NCBI GenBank assembly: GCA_005888525.1
Contig: VBAB01000474.1
Location: 1-15,072, forward strand
Origin: Alphaproteobacteria bacterium
GTDB taxonomy: Bacteria; Pseudomonadota; Alphaproteobacteria; Rhizobiales; Hyphomicrobiaceae
Direction: 5' to 3'
Length of the DNA stretch: 15,072 bases
Positions within the stretch are counted from its first letter, which is position 1; each line of letters begins with the position of its first letter. Below are positions 6,520 through 15,047 of this stretch, piece by piece. Position numbers and translations under genes: made by a program. The notes below the pieces were generated by a model. That model ran no database searches. It saw nothing but the letters and a program-made list of their open reading frames with translations, and was not told the DNA's origin.

Positions 6520-7448
6520 GCGCGATGCCCGTCGGCGCACGCGGCGCATTCGATCTCGACGGTGGCGTGGTCGACGCCGTAGCGGGCGCGCAAGTGCCCC
6601 TTGATGGCAGCGGTGATGCGACCGCCGTCGGCGGCATCCCTGATCTTGGCGTGCAGGGTCACCATCGGCCTGTCCTGCGTCAGCGACCACGCATGGACAT
6701 GATGGATGTCCTCGATGCCGGGCATCACCGTCACCAACTCTTCCTTGAGCGTGCGCACGTCGAGGTGCGCTGGCGCCGCCTCCAGCAGGATGTGACCGGA
6801 CTCGCGCGTCAGAGACCAGGCACTGCGCAAGATCAGGACCCCCACCAGCACCGACAGCAGCGGATCGATCGGCGTCCAGCCGGTCCACAGGATCACCAAC
6901 GCAGCGGCAATGGCGGCGACGGAGCCGAAAAGGTCGCTCAGCGCGTGCAGCATCGCCCCTTTCACATTGAGGTTGTCGCGTTCTGCGCCGTGCAGGATGG
7001 CGACTGCTGCCAGATTTATGAGCAGGCCGACGACGGCGATCGCGAGCATCGGCCCGGCCAGAACCTGCACCGGCTCGCGCAAGCGGTGCAGCGCTTCATA
7101 GCCGATCGCCAGCGCGATGAAGAAGAGAGCCAAACCGTTGCTGTAGGCCGCCAGCACCTGGAAGCGATGGAACCCGTAGGTGCGCCGCCAGTCGGCGGGA
7201 CGGTTGGCTACGCGGAACGCCAGCCAGGCCAGCGTCAGCGATGCCGCATCGGTGAGCATGTGGCCCGCGTCGGCCAGCAGCGCCAGCGAGCCGGACAGGA
7301 GGCCGCCCGCCGCTTCCACCAGCATGAACCCGCCCGTCAGCAGCGCGGCCCAGCCGACCCGGCTCTCATTGCGTGTGTGGGGGTGCGCAGCGTGGTCGTG
7401 GTGCCCATGCTCGTGGTGCTGATGCGCGTGCTGGTGATCTGGGTCCAT
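6513..7448 (-). CDS. CDF-family divalent metal (zinc-type) efflux transporter
   Basis: This 311-residue inner-membrane protein fits the cation diffusion facilitator family, which exports Zn2+ and similar ions by proton antiport. The N-terminus is histidine-rich (about residues 5-24, HQHAHQHHEHGHHDH). Six membrane helices lie between about 31 and 210. The transport-site motifs are HMLTD in helix 2 (His63, Asp67) and HALSD in helix 5 (His168, Asp172). The His-Asp/His-Asp pattern is typical of the Zn-selective ZitB/ZnT branch rather than YiiP. A cytoplasmic C-terminal domain follows (about 222-300, with GIEDIHHVHAWSL). The protein ends with a small Cys-rich tail, CAACADGHRAC. The ATG at 7448 puts the His-rich region first; the open frame upstream is unlike the family. 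It is divergent from purL. Confidence 0.92.
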   Translation of the reverse strand: MDPDHQHAHQHHEHGHHDHAAHPHTRNESRVGWAALLTGGFMLVEAAGGLLSGSLALLADAGHMLTDAASLTLAWLAFRVANRPADWRRTYGFHRFQVLAAYSNGLALFFIALAIGYEALHRLREPVQVLAGPMLAIAVVGLLINLAAVAILHGAERDNLNVKGAMLHALSDLFGSVAAIAAALVILWTGWTPIDPLLSVLVGVLILRSAWSLTRESGHILLEAAPAHLDVRTLKEELVTVMPGIEDIHHVHAWSLTQDRPMVTLHAKIRDAADGGRITAAIKGHLRARYGVDHATVEIECAACADGHRAC

Positions 7449-7600
7449 GCCGATGAATCGCCTTGCCTGCCAGCCATATAGGCCCTTGCGGCCAGCCCGC
7501 CTATTGCCGAAGTCCCAAGCCCATCCGAGCGTGCGTGGGCTAACGCGTCGCACCGTCGCGACACAACGCCTGGAAAACCCCAGGTTTCGCGTTCCGCGGC

Positions 7601-7629
7601 GGGACACCCGGCAGCTGGGAGGCTATAAG
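7601..7629 (+). promoter_or_regulatory. Candidate promoter of purL
   Basis: GCTATAAG at 7622-7629 matches seven of eight positions of the alphaproteobacterial housekeeping -10 GCTANAWC. A weak -35, gggacac (7601-7607), lies 14 bp upstream, within the usual spacing. Transcription would start near 7636, about 33 nt before the purL ATG. A separate promoter is plausible because purL is cut off from purQ by a convergent gene. Confidence 0.4.
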
Positions 7630-7668
7630 CGGCGCAGCAAAATCCACGAAATCCACAGTGCAGCACGC

Positions 7669-9835
<2,167 letters not shown>

Positions 9836-9863
9836 AAGCCGGCCTTATGTTCTCTTTACGTTC

Positions 9864-9891
9864 TTGACAGGCTCGAAGATGTATGACTAAC
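9864..9891 (+). promoter_or_regulatory. Possible promoter of the small gene after purL
   Basis: A perfect TTGACA (9864-9869), preceded by C as in many alphaproteobacterial -35 boxes, lies 28 bp after the purL stop. The best -10 candidate, ACTAAC at 9886-9891, is poor, at 16-bp spacing. The position just before a short gene supports it, but the -10 does not. Confidence 0.3.
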
Positions 9892-9926
9892 CTTTTGTGT
9901 GAATTACCGGCGGCGGATCGATCAAG

Positions 9927-10150
9927 ATGGCCGAACAACCTCAGAATTTTGTCCTCGAATACCTCAGGCGGATCGATCGCAAGATTGATGGGCTGCAGGA
10001 GGGGTTCCGGCTCTTCAACGTCCGTGTCGCCGCTACTGAAAGTCACGTCTCGGGCCTACACGTTTCCGATGTGCAGCAAACGGCGAGATCGATCGCATCA
10101 AGCGACGGCTGGAGCGCATCGAGCGTCGGCTTGAGCTAACCGAGGGCTGA
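9927..10150 (+). pseudogene. Small coiled-coil protein gene with a probable 1-nt frameshift
   Basis: The ATG at 9927 opens MAEQPQNFVLEYLRRIDRKIDGLQEGF..., and the frame continues to GLHVSDVQQ. It then changes character to a serine-rich sequence ending at 10139. In the frame starting at 10079 the same DNA reads NGEIDRIKRRLERIERRLELTEG and ends at 10150. That is a charged heptad-like helix that matches the RIDRKIDGL style of the N-terminus. One extra A in the run at 10078-10080 would join the two frames into a 74-residue protein. This fits the small coiled-coil proteins of unknown function that are common in Bradyrhizobium-like genomes (inference from style). As it stands, the product would be 70 residues with a replaced C-terminus. 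Confidence 0.6.
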
Positions 10151-10229
10151 ACGGTCGGTGGCGTCCTGCGCATTGCTCCGCGTATGATATGCGCAAGTCA
10201 TGCGGTTCGCCCCGGAAGGCCCCTGCCCC

Positions 10230-10466
10230 ATGCCCATGGATGCCAAGGAGATCGAGCGGCTGATCAAGGACCGCTTTCCCGGCGCCGAGGTCGCCATCAA
10301 GGACCTCGCCGGCGACGGGGACCATTATGCCGCCCATGTCGTCGCCAAGGAGTTTGCCGGCAAGACGCGCGTGCAGCAGCACAAGATGGTCTACGAGGCC
10401 TTGCAGGGGCGCATGGGCGGCGTCCTGCACGCCCTGGCACTCACGACCGCGGCCCCGAAAGATTGA
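10230..10466 (+). CDS. bolA: BolA family protein, IbaG/BolA2-like
   Basis: This 78-residue protein has the BolA class II KH-like fold pattern. The first part is an N-terminal helix (MDAKEIERLIKDRFPGAEV), a strand, and the DGDHYAAHVVAKEF loop whose His is a likely cluster ligand. It ends with the RVQQHKMVYEALQGRMGGVLHALALTT helix-strand unit. The short loop and DGDHY motif resemble IbaG/BolA2 more than classical BolA. These proteins pair with CGFS monothiol glutaredoxins around a shared [2Fe-2S] cluster in iron-sulfur trafficking. The grxD gene lies 98 bp downstream, supporting that pairing. ATG 10230 has GGAAGG about 11 nt upstream; ATG 10236 is an alternative. An upstream ATG at 10200 lacks a Shine-Dalgarno. 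A 7-bp inverted repeat tgcgcat/atgcgca (10167-10173, 10189-10195) precedes it. Confidence 0.9.
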   Translation: MPMDAKEIERLIKDRFPGAEVAIKDLAGDGDHYAAHVVAKEFAGKTRVQQHKMVYEALQGRMGGVLHALALTTAAPKD

Positions 10467-10564
10467 CTTTGCGCAGACGTTGCCCACATCTTGGTTCGAG
10501 CGAATAAGGGGTTCTCGTGGCCCGCGTTCGAGGGCCGCAACCACAAGCCGCGAAAGGAAGCTCA

Positions 10565-10915
10565 ATGAGCGAGCAGGCCGTCCAGGACTGGATCCGCAAG
10601 ACCGTCGCCAGCAACGACGTGGTCCTTTTCATGAAGGGGAACAAGAATTTTCCCCAGTGCGGGTTCTCGGCACAGGTCGCCCAGATCCTGGGTCACGTGG
10701 GGGTCGACTACAAGGACATCAATGTGCTCGACGACATGGGCATCCGCGAGGGTATCAAGAGCTTCTCACAGTGGCCGACGATCCCGCAGCTCTACGTCAA
10801 AGGCGAGTTCGTGGGTGGGTGCGACATCATCCGCGAGATGTTCCAGCAAGGCGAGCTGACCCAGCTCCTCGACGAAAAGGGCGTCCCCTACGACAAGGCC
10901 AGAATGACGGCCTGA
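10565..10915 (+). CDS. grxD: Monothiol glutaredoxin GrxD (Grx4)
   Basis: This 116-residue protein is a CGFS-type monothiol glutaredoxin. Together with glutathione it binds a [2Fe-2S] cluster and passes it to BolA partners and target proteins. The active-site Cys32 sits in FPQCGFSAQV. Lys24 of FMKGNK, WPTIPQLYVKG (70-80) and GGCDI (84-88) form the usual glutathione site. Length is normal for the single-domain class. The ATG at 10565 has AGGA about eight bases upstream. The frame is open from 10517, but that extension is not glutaredoxin-like. Its place right after bolA is a common arrangement in alphaproteobacteria. Confidence 0.96.
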   Translation: MSEQAVQDWIRKTVASNDVVLFMKGNKNFPQCGFSAQVAQILGHVGVDYKDINVLDDMGIREGIKSFSQWPTIPQLYVKGEFVGGCDIIREMFQQGELTQLLDEKGVPYDKARMTA

Positions 10916-10963
10916 GGCCAGCGGCGGCCCATCCCCGAAGTTCGCTTCTTGCCGACATATTGC

Positions 10964-11006
10964 CGCCGCCTCACCTCGGCTAGGATGGGCGGCGTTGTCT
11001 TTGTTT
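10964..11006 (+). terminator. Candidate Rho-independent terminator after grxD
   Basis: A 7-bp GC stem, cgccgcc (10964-10970) with ggcggcg (10988-10994), encloses a 17-nt loop and is followed by the T-rich ttgtctttgttt (10995-11006). It sits 49 bp after the grxD stop and just before the next gene. The T-tract is interrupted by G and C, so strength is uncertain. Confidence 0.45.
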
Positions 11007-11026
11007 GAGAGGATCGCGCGGGGATC

Positions 11027-12100
11027 ATGACGCTCGGCGGCCGTCGTTTTCTGTTGACCCTGGCCATTGTGGCAGCCAGCGTCTGCCTGGCGCTGGGCGT
11101 CAGCCTGCCCATCATCAAGCTCACCAAGTTCGTGTTCTTCACCTACGAGCACTCGCTCATCTCCACGGTGAACGCGCTCATCCGCTCGGGTCAGCTCTTC
11201 CTCGGCATCACGGTGCTGATCTTCTCGATCGTGCTGCCCGTGACCAAGCTCCTCTATTTGCTGCTGCTGTCCACGCTGCCGCACCGCGAGCTCAAACGCC
11301 TCGCCCGCCAGCTGCGGGCGCTCGAATGGCTCGGCAAATGGTCGATGCACGACGTGCTGGTGCTGTCGCTGTCGATCTTCTTCATCAAGAGCCAGGGCGT
11401 CTACGACGCCAAGAGCCTCAACGGCGTCTATTTCTTCACCGCCGCGGTGCTGTTCATGATCCTGTCCTACGCGTGGCTGAGGACCGACGCGACCACAGCC
11501 GAGCCGGCCACCCCGGCTGCCGTGAAGAAGCTGCCGCAGCCGCCCTCGACCATGCGCAACTTCGCCTTCAGCTTCCTCATCATCCTCGCCACGGTGTTCT
11601 TCGCGCTGGGCGTGATGCTGCCCGCCATCCGCTTCACCACCGTGTTCGTGTGGACCAACCAGCACTCGGTCGCCACCATCATCTGGGCGCTCTGGAAGAA
11701 CGAGGAGTTCTTCCTGTGCTTCGTCATCTTCATGTTCTCGATCTTCTTTCCGTTCATGAAGCTGTTCTACCTGCTGACCCTGGTCACCTCGCCCGACATG
11801 CCGGCCGAGTTCCGCAACAAGTCGATCTCGGCCATGGAATGGCTCGGGCGCTACTCGATGACTGATGTGATGGTGTTGGCGCTGATGATCTTCTACATCA
11901 ATGCCTCGGGCTACACGGAAGCCACGGTGCTGCCCGGCATCTACTTCTTTGCGGCTTCGGCAATAATGACCATGCTGGCCTACGGTTGGGCGAACTCCGT
12001 GACCCCCGGCCTCGCCGGCCCCAAGCCCATCAGCCTCCAGTCCCGTCTCGCCGAGCTCGCCCCGCCGGCAACCCAAGAGCCGCAGCGGCGGGCGGGGTGA
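11027..12100 (+). CDS. PqiA-type inner-membrane protein with two internal repeats
   Basis: This 357-residue membrane protein fits the paraquat-inducible protein A family. It is an internal duplication: residues 1-150 and 176-325 share the same plan of about four membrane helices each. The signature repeats nearly exactly, with FSIVLPVTKLLYLL and LEWLGKWSMHDVLVLS (99-114) in the first half, and FSIFFPFMKLFYLL and MEWLGRYSMTDVMVLA (270-285) in the second. A Pro/Ala/Lys linker joins them and a proline-rich tail follows. In E. coli, PqiA works with the MCE protein PqiB and lipoprotein PqiC in envelope lipid transport. No pqiB or pqiC is in this window. The Cys-rich zinc-ribbon segments of E. coli PqiA are absent: only two cysteines are present, both in membrane helices. 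Start ATG 11027 has GAGAGGA upstream at a rather long spacing. Confidence 0.85.
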   Translation: MTLGGRRFLLTLAIVAASVCLALGVSLPIIKLTKFVFFTYEHSLISTVNALIRSGQLFLGITVLIFSIVLPVTKLLYLLLLSTLPHRELKRLARQLRALEWLGKWSMHDVLVLSLSIFFIKSQGVYDAKSLNGVYFFTAAVLFMILSYAWLRTDATTAEPATPAAVKKLPQPPSTMRNFAFSFLIILATVFFALGVMLPAIRFTTVFVWTNQHSVATIIWALWKNEEFFLCFVIFMFSIFFPFMKLFYLLTLVTSPDMPAEFRNKSISAMEWLGRYSMTDVMVLALMIFYINASGYTEATVLPGIYFFAASAIMTMLAYGWANSVTPGLAGPKPISLQSRLAELAPPATQEPQRRAG

Positions 12101-12111
12101 CTGCCCAAAGC

Positions 12112-12177
12112 TGTCATCCCGGCCCTAGCGCGCAAGCGCGGAGATGGGACTTTGCTGCCGCAAATTCCGGGACGACA
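12112..12177. repeat. REP-like palindromic element between pqiA-type gene and rpsD
   Basis: The outer arms are tgtcatcccgg (12112-12122) and ccgggacgaca (12167-12177), which pair over 11 bp with one G-T wobble. Two small hairpins lie inside: cgcg/cgcg (12129-12140) and tttgc/gcaaa (12151-12164). It fills most of the 87-bp space between two convergent genes. TGTCATCCCGG-type palindromes recur in many alphaproteobacterial genomes (from memory). It may serve as a two-way transcription end. Confidence 0.6.
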
Positions 12178-12187
12178 GGTGTGAACC

Positions 12188-12805
12188 CTACCGGCTGTAG
12201 AACTCCACCACCAGGTTCGGCTCCATGTGGATGGGGAACGGCACGTCGCTCAAGGCCGGCACGCGGCTGAGCTTGGCCGTCATCTTGTTGTGGTCGACCT
12301 CGATGTAGTCGGGCACGTCGCGTTCCGCGCTCTTGATGGCCTCGAGCAGCAGCGTCATCTGCTTGCCCTTCTCCTTCACCTCGACCAGGTCGCCGACGCG
12401 GCAGCGGAAGGACGGCACATTCACCCGCCGGCCGTTCACCGTCACGTGGCCGTGGCTGACGAACTGGCGCGCGGCGAACACGGTGGGCACGAACTTCGCC
12501 CGATAGACGATGGCATCGAGCCGGCGCTCGAGCAGGCCGATCAGGTGCTCGGAGGTTGAGCCCTTGAAGCGGCGCGCCTCCTTGTAGACGCGGTTGAACT
12601 GCCGCTCGCCGATGTTGCCGTAATAGCCCTTCAGCTTCTGCTTGGCGCGCAGCTGCTGGCCGTAGTCGGAGAGCTTGGCCTGGCGCCGCTCGCCGTGCTG
12701 GCCGGGGCGCGACTCCCGCTTGTTGAGGGGGCTCTTGGGCCGGCCCCAGATGTTCTGGCCGAGCCGGCGGTCGATCTTGTACTTGGCGCGGGCGCGCTTC
12801 GTCAT
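12188..12805 (-). CDS. rpsD: 30S ribosomal protein S4
   Basis: This 205-residue protein is S4, a primary 16S rRNA-binding protein that nucleates assembly of the 30S body. The N-terminal part has the alphaproteobacterial sequence KYKIDRRLGQNIWGRPKSPLN, then PGQHGERRQAKLSDYGQQLRAKQKLKGYYG. The S4 RNA-binding domain spans about 93-155 (RRLDAIVYRAKF, ARQFVSHGHVTVNGRRVNVPSF). It ends PIHMEPNLVVEFYSR as expected. Zinc-binding N-terminal cysteines of some bacterial S4 proteins are absent, which is normal for this group. The ATG at 12805 has GGGAG about eight bases upstream. The gene stands alone on the minus strand rather than in the alpha operon, and appears to have its own promoter and a leader of roughly 165 nt. 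Confidence 0.98.
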   Translation of the reverse strand: MTKRARAKYKIDRRLGQNIWGRPKSPLNKRESRPGQHGERRQAKLSDYGQQLRAKQKLKGYYGNIGERQFNRVYKEARRFKGSTSEHLIGLLERRLDAIVYRAKFVPTVFAARQFVSHGHVTVNGRRVNVPSFRCRVGDLVEVKEKGKQMTLLLEAIKSAERDVPDYIEVDHNKMTAKLSRVPALSDVPFPIHMEPNLVVEFYSR

Positions 12806-12900
12806 GCGTGGTACTCCCAAAAGTCGGGTGAGATAATGGCAACGTGAACTGTCGAGCGCTCCCTCCTCTGTCCGCAGCGATTCCGTGGACCGACAGGATA

Positions 12901-12920
12901 GCCGATGCCTCGGCATCGGC
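12901..12920 (-). promoter_or_regulatory. Hairpin in the rpsD leader
   Basis: gccgatgcc and ggcatcggc form perfect 9-bp arms around two bases, realistically an 8-bp GC-rich stem with a 4-nt loop. It lies 96-115 nt upstream of the rpsD start, inside the predicted leader RNA. No T-run follows. S4 represses its own mRNA in several bacteria through structured leaders, so a control role is possible but unproven here. Confidence 0.4.
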
Positions 12921-12976
12921 CACCGCAGGTGCGCATGTGGCTAATCGGCGGGACCAACGGCCCCGCGCGCGCCCGG

Positions 12977-13004
12977 GTTATAGCGCAACGCGCGCAGGGC
13001 GCAA
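12977..13004 (-). promoter_or_regulatory. Predicted promoter of rpsD
   Basis: On the minus strand TTGCGCC (complement of 12998-13004) lies 13 bp upstream of GCTATAAC (complement of 12977-12984). The -10 matches the Caulobacter-type housekeeping consensus GCTANAWC at every position. The -35 differs from TTGACGS at one base of the core, and the spacing fits the expected 10-14 bp. Transcription would start near 12970, leaving a leader of about 165 nt before rpsD. Confidence 0.6.
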
Positions 13005-13029
13005 TAGCGTCAGCATATTGAGCCTGACC

Positions 13030-13674
13030 CTACTTCTTCTGGCTGGTGGGCGTCGGCTCGGCGCGCTTGGCGGGCAGGGAAGGGGGTGCGGCGGTCGCGG
13101 CAGCAGCGGGTGCCCCGGGAATAGGAGCAGAGTTCACGAAGGTCATGACCTGCTCTTGCACCTTCTTGCGCTCCGTGTCCGTGCAGCTCTCGGTTTTCAG
13201 GGGCCGGCTCTCCTGAACGACGACCTGCTTGTCGCCGTCCTTCTCGATCAGCGCCACCTTGCCCGTCAGCGTCATCACGGTGAAGAGGTGCAGCTGGTTG
13301 ATGAACAGCATCTGCTGGTCCGTCCACTTGCTCTTGGCTTCCTCGCGTCGCATGAACGTCTGGAAGTTGGCGCGCTGCTCCTCGGGGAGCTCGCAGAGCT
13401 GCGCATAGGCCGAGAGGCGCGCCACGCGGATCACCTCGCGTGCGGTATCGAGCGGCACAATGGCTTCGCTGGCTTTGGACTTGTCCACGATGATGGTCTT
13501 GCCCGTCGGCGTGGTGAACTTCTCCGGCACCATCCCCCACGCGTAGCGCATCAGCGTCGACACCGACTTGTCGCTGAGCTCCTTGTTCTGGGCGAGCACG
13601 GGGCCTGCCACGGCAGCCATGAAGGCGCATGCCCAGAGCAGCACCACGCCCGCTTTCGCACCTTTCCCCATCAT
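13030..13674 (-). CDS. Exported protein of unknown function
   Basis: I recognise no named family. The 214-residue protein starts MMGKGAKAGVVLLWACAFMA and has a signal peptide with likely cleavage after VLA at 28, before QNKELSD. The mature domain (about 30-180) is mainly helical and charged (LDTAREVIRVARLSAYAQLCELPEEQRANF, MLFINQLHLFTVMTLTGKV). It contains two cysteines, 94 and 164, which could pair in the periplasm. The last 33 residues are a Pro/Ala-rich disordered tail ending TPTSQKK. ATG 13674 has AGGGG about 10 nt upstream; ATG 13671 follows directly and would serve equally. The reading frame is open far upstream, but only because of bias opposite trmJ. It lies 113 bp downstream of trmJ on the same strand and may be co-transcribed. 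Confidence 0.78.
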   Translation of the reverse strand: MMGKGAKAGVVLLWACAFMAAVAGPVLAQNKELSDKSVSTLMRYAWGMVPEKFTTPTGKTIIVDKSKASEAIVPLDTAREVIRVARLSAYAQLCELPEEQRANFQTFMRREEAKSKWTDQQMLFINQLHLFTVMTLTGKVALIEKDGDKQVVVQESRPLKTESCTDTERKKVQEQVMTFVNSAPIPGAPAAAATAAPPSLPAKRAEPTPTSQKK

Positions 13675-13787
13675 GCCACTTGCCCCTACCTGTCCAGCCC
13701 GTTGCCCGCTCGTTCTCATGGCGTTTTGTAGCGGCGGCTCGCACCTGCCCGGCACGCGCGCATCGCTCGATGCAAAAGGAGGCGTAA

Positions 13788-15047
13788 CTAAGGCGAATCG
13801 CGCCCGGAACGCCTGGCCTGCACAAGGGCCTTCACGATTCCTCGCAGGGTGCGGATTTCCTGCTCCGTTGCACCCATGCGGGTGAACATGGTGCGCATGT
13901 TTTGCACCATGCTGGGGCGCTTTTCGGGCGGCTTGAAGTAACCGAGCCGGTCGAGCTCGCCCTCGATCTGCTCGAACAGGCCGATAAGGTCCTCCTTGCT
14001 TGCGGGAGGCGAGCCGCGCGTCCTCAGTCCCGGCTGCAGCGCCTCCTCGTAGGCGGTGACGCGGCCAAGCGTGCCGCTTCCGGCCTGTTTCATCCACTCG
14101 TAGCCGACGAGGAGAACGGCCTGGGCGAGGTTGAGGGAGGCGAAATTGGGGTTGACGGGGGCCATCACCACGGCGTCGGCGTTGGCGATCTCGACGGTCT
14201 CGAGGCCGTTGCGCTCCGGCCCGAACACGATGCCGCACCTTTGCCCTTCGGCCATCCGCTGCCGCACCTCTGCGACAGCCTGCTCGGGCGTGAGCACGGG
14301 CTTGACGAGGTCGCGCTGGCGCGCGCTGGTCGCCGCGACCCAGTTGAGATCGCCCAGCGCCTCCTTGAGAGTGGGGAAGGCCCGAGCCTCGTCGACGATG
14401 AAATTGGCGCCGGAGGCGGCGATGCGTGCCTTCTCGTTGGGCCAGCCGTCGCGGGGAGAGACCAGGCGCAGCTCGTCGAGGCCGAAATTCGCCAGCGCGC
14501 GGGCCACCATGCCGATGTTGTCGGCGAGCTGCGGTCGCACGAGGATGAATACCGGCGTGGTGCCGGCTCCCGGCGGCGGTGCACCGCTCTGGCGGGCGCG
14601 GCGGATACCATGCCGCAGCTTGCGGAGCACGCGGCGGGCCCAGAACCAGTACTCCTCCCCCGCCCAGGTCATGGCGAGGGCTTCGAGGCTCTGGACCGTC
14701 AACGTCTCCGTTCCGGATCCGCGCAGGCGCAAGGAAGACGCCTCGAGCTCGATCTCCCCATGCTGGGCGACGAAGTCGTCGAATGTCTTGATCCCCCGCT
14801 TTTCCATGCGCAGGCGACAGCCGGGGCAAGTGGCGTCGTCCGCCTCGCAACGCCGCTCCGCGCAGTAGGTGAGGATCGGCTCCAGCGTCGTGCGGTCGAG
14901 ACCGGGCACCGCCAGCTCGACCAGGCCCAGGTCGATCGTCCTCTCGTGGCACGCGTGCACGATCGCTGCGACCGGCAGCGCGGTGCCGGCAACGACTGGT
15001 TGTCCATCCTTGACGGCGACGACGGCCACGTTCGCCTCGGTGATCAT
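13788..15047 (-). CDS. trmJ: TrmJ-type tRNA 2'-O-methyltransferase with DUF433-like N-terminal extension
   Basis: The C-terminal part (about 164-410) is a SPOUT methyltransferase of the TrmJ type, which methylates the ribose of tRNA position 32 using S-adenosylmethionine. The three SPOUT motifs are RPQLADNIGMVARALANFGL (171-190), CGIVFGPERNGLE (271-283) and NPNFASLNLAQAVLLVGYEW (299-318). The usual TrmJ tail, FKPPEKRPSMVQNMRTMF, follows. Typical TrmJ proteins have about 250-280 residues; this has 419. The extra N-terminus (1-100) reads like a DUF433 domain (DGQPVVAGTALPVAAIV, GLDRTTLEPILTYCAE). It has a Cys cluster at 62, 67, 74 and 77 (C-x4-C-x6-C-x2-C), plus Cys33, then a linker with WAGEEYWFWARRVLRKLRHGIRRA (128-151). 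The start ATG 15047 has only a weak Shine-Dalgarno. The TrmJ call is firm; the DUF433 call is tentative. Confidence 0.85.
   Translation of the reverse strand: MITEANVAVVAVKDGQPVVAGTALPVAAIVHACHERTIDLGLVELAVPGLDRTTLEPILTYCAERRCEADDATCPGCRLRMEKRGIKTFDDFVAQHGEIELEASSLRLRGSGTETLTVQSLEALAMTWAGEEYWFWARRVLRKLRHGIRRARQSGAPPPGAGTTPVFILVRPQLADNIGMVARALANFGLDELRLVSPRDGWPNEKARIAASGANFIVDEARAFPTLKEALGDLNWVAATSARQRDLVKPVLTPEQAVAEVRQRMAEGQRCGIVFGPERNGLETVEIANADAVVMAPVNPNFASLNLAQAVLLVGYEWMKQAGSGTLGRVTAYEEALQPGLRTRGSPPASKEDLIGLFEQIEGELDRLGYFKPPEKRPSMVQNMRTMFTRMGATEQEIRTLRGIVKALVQARRSGRDSP

Noticed and set aside
5542..6888. Long open frame on the minus strand, opposite the Bug gene.
   Set aside because: It is antisense to a confidently recognised gene, is Arg/His/Gly-rich and has no recognisable domain; typical of high-GC codon bias.
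6009..7481. Long plus-strand open frame covering part of the Bug gene and the antisense of the CDF gene.
   Set aside because: Low-complexity Arg/Gln-rich translation overlapping two real genes in other frames; no start signal.
10766..12076. Long minus-strand open frame opposite grxD and the PqiA-type gene.
   Set aside because: His/Glu/Gln/Arg-rich shadow with no domain; the plus-strand genes are well supported.
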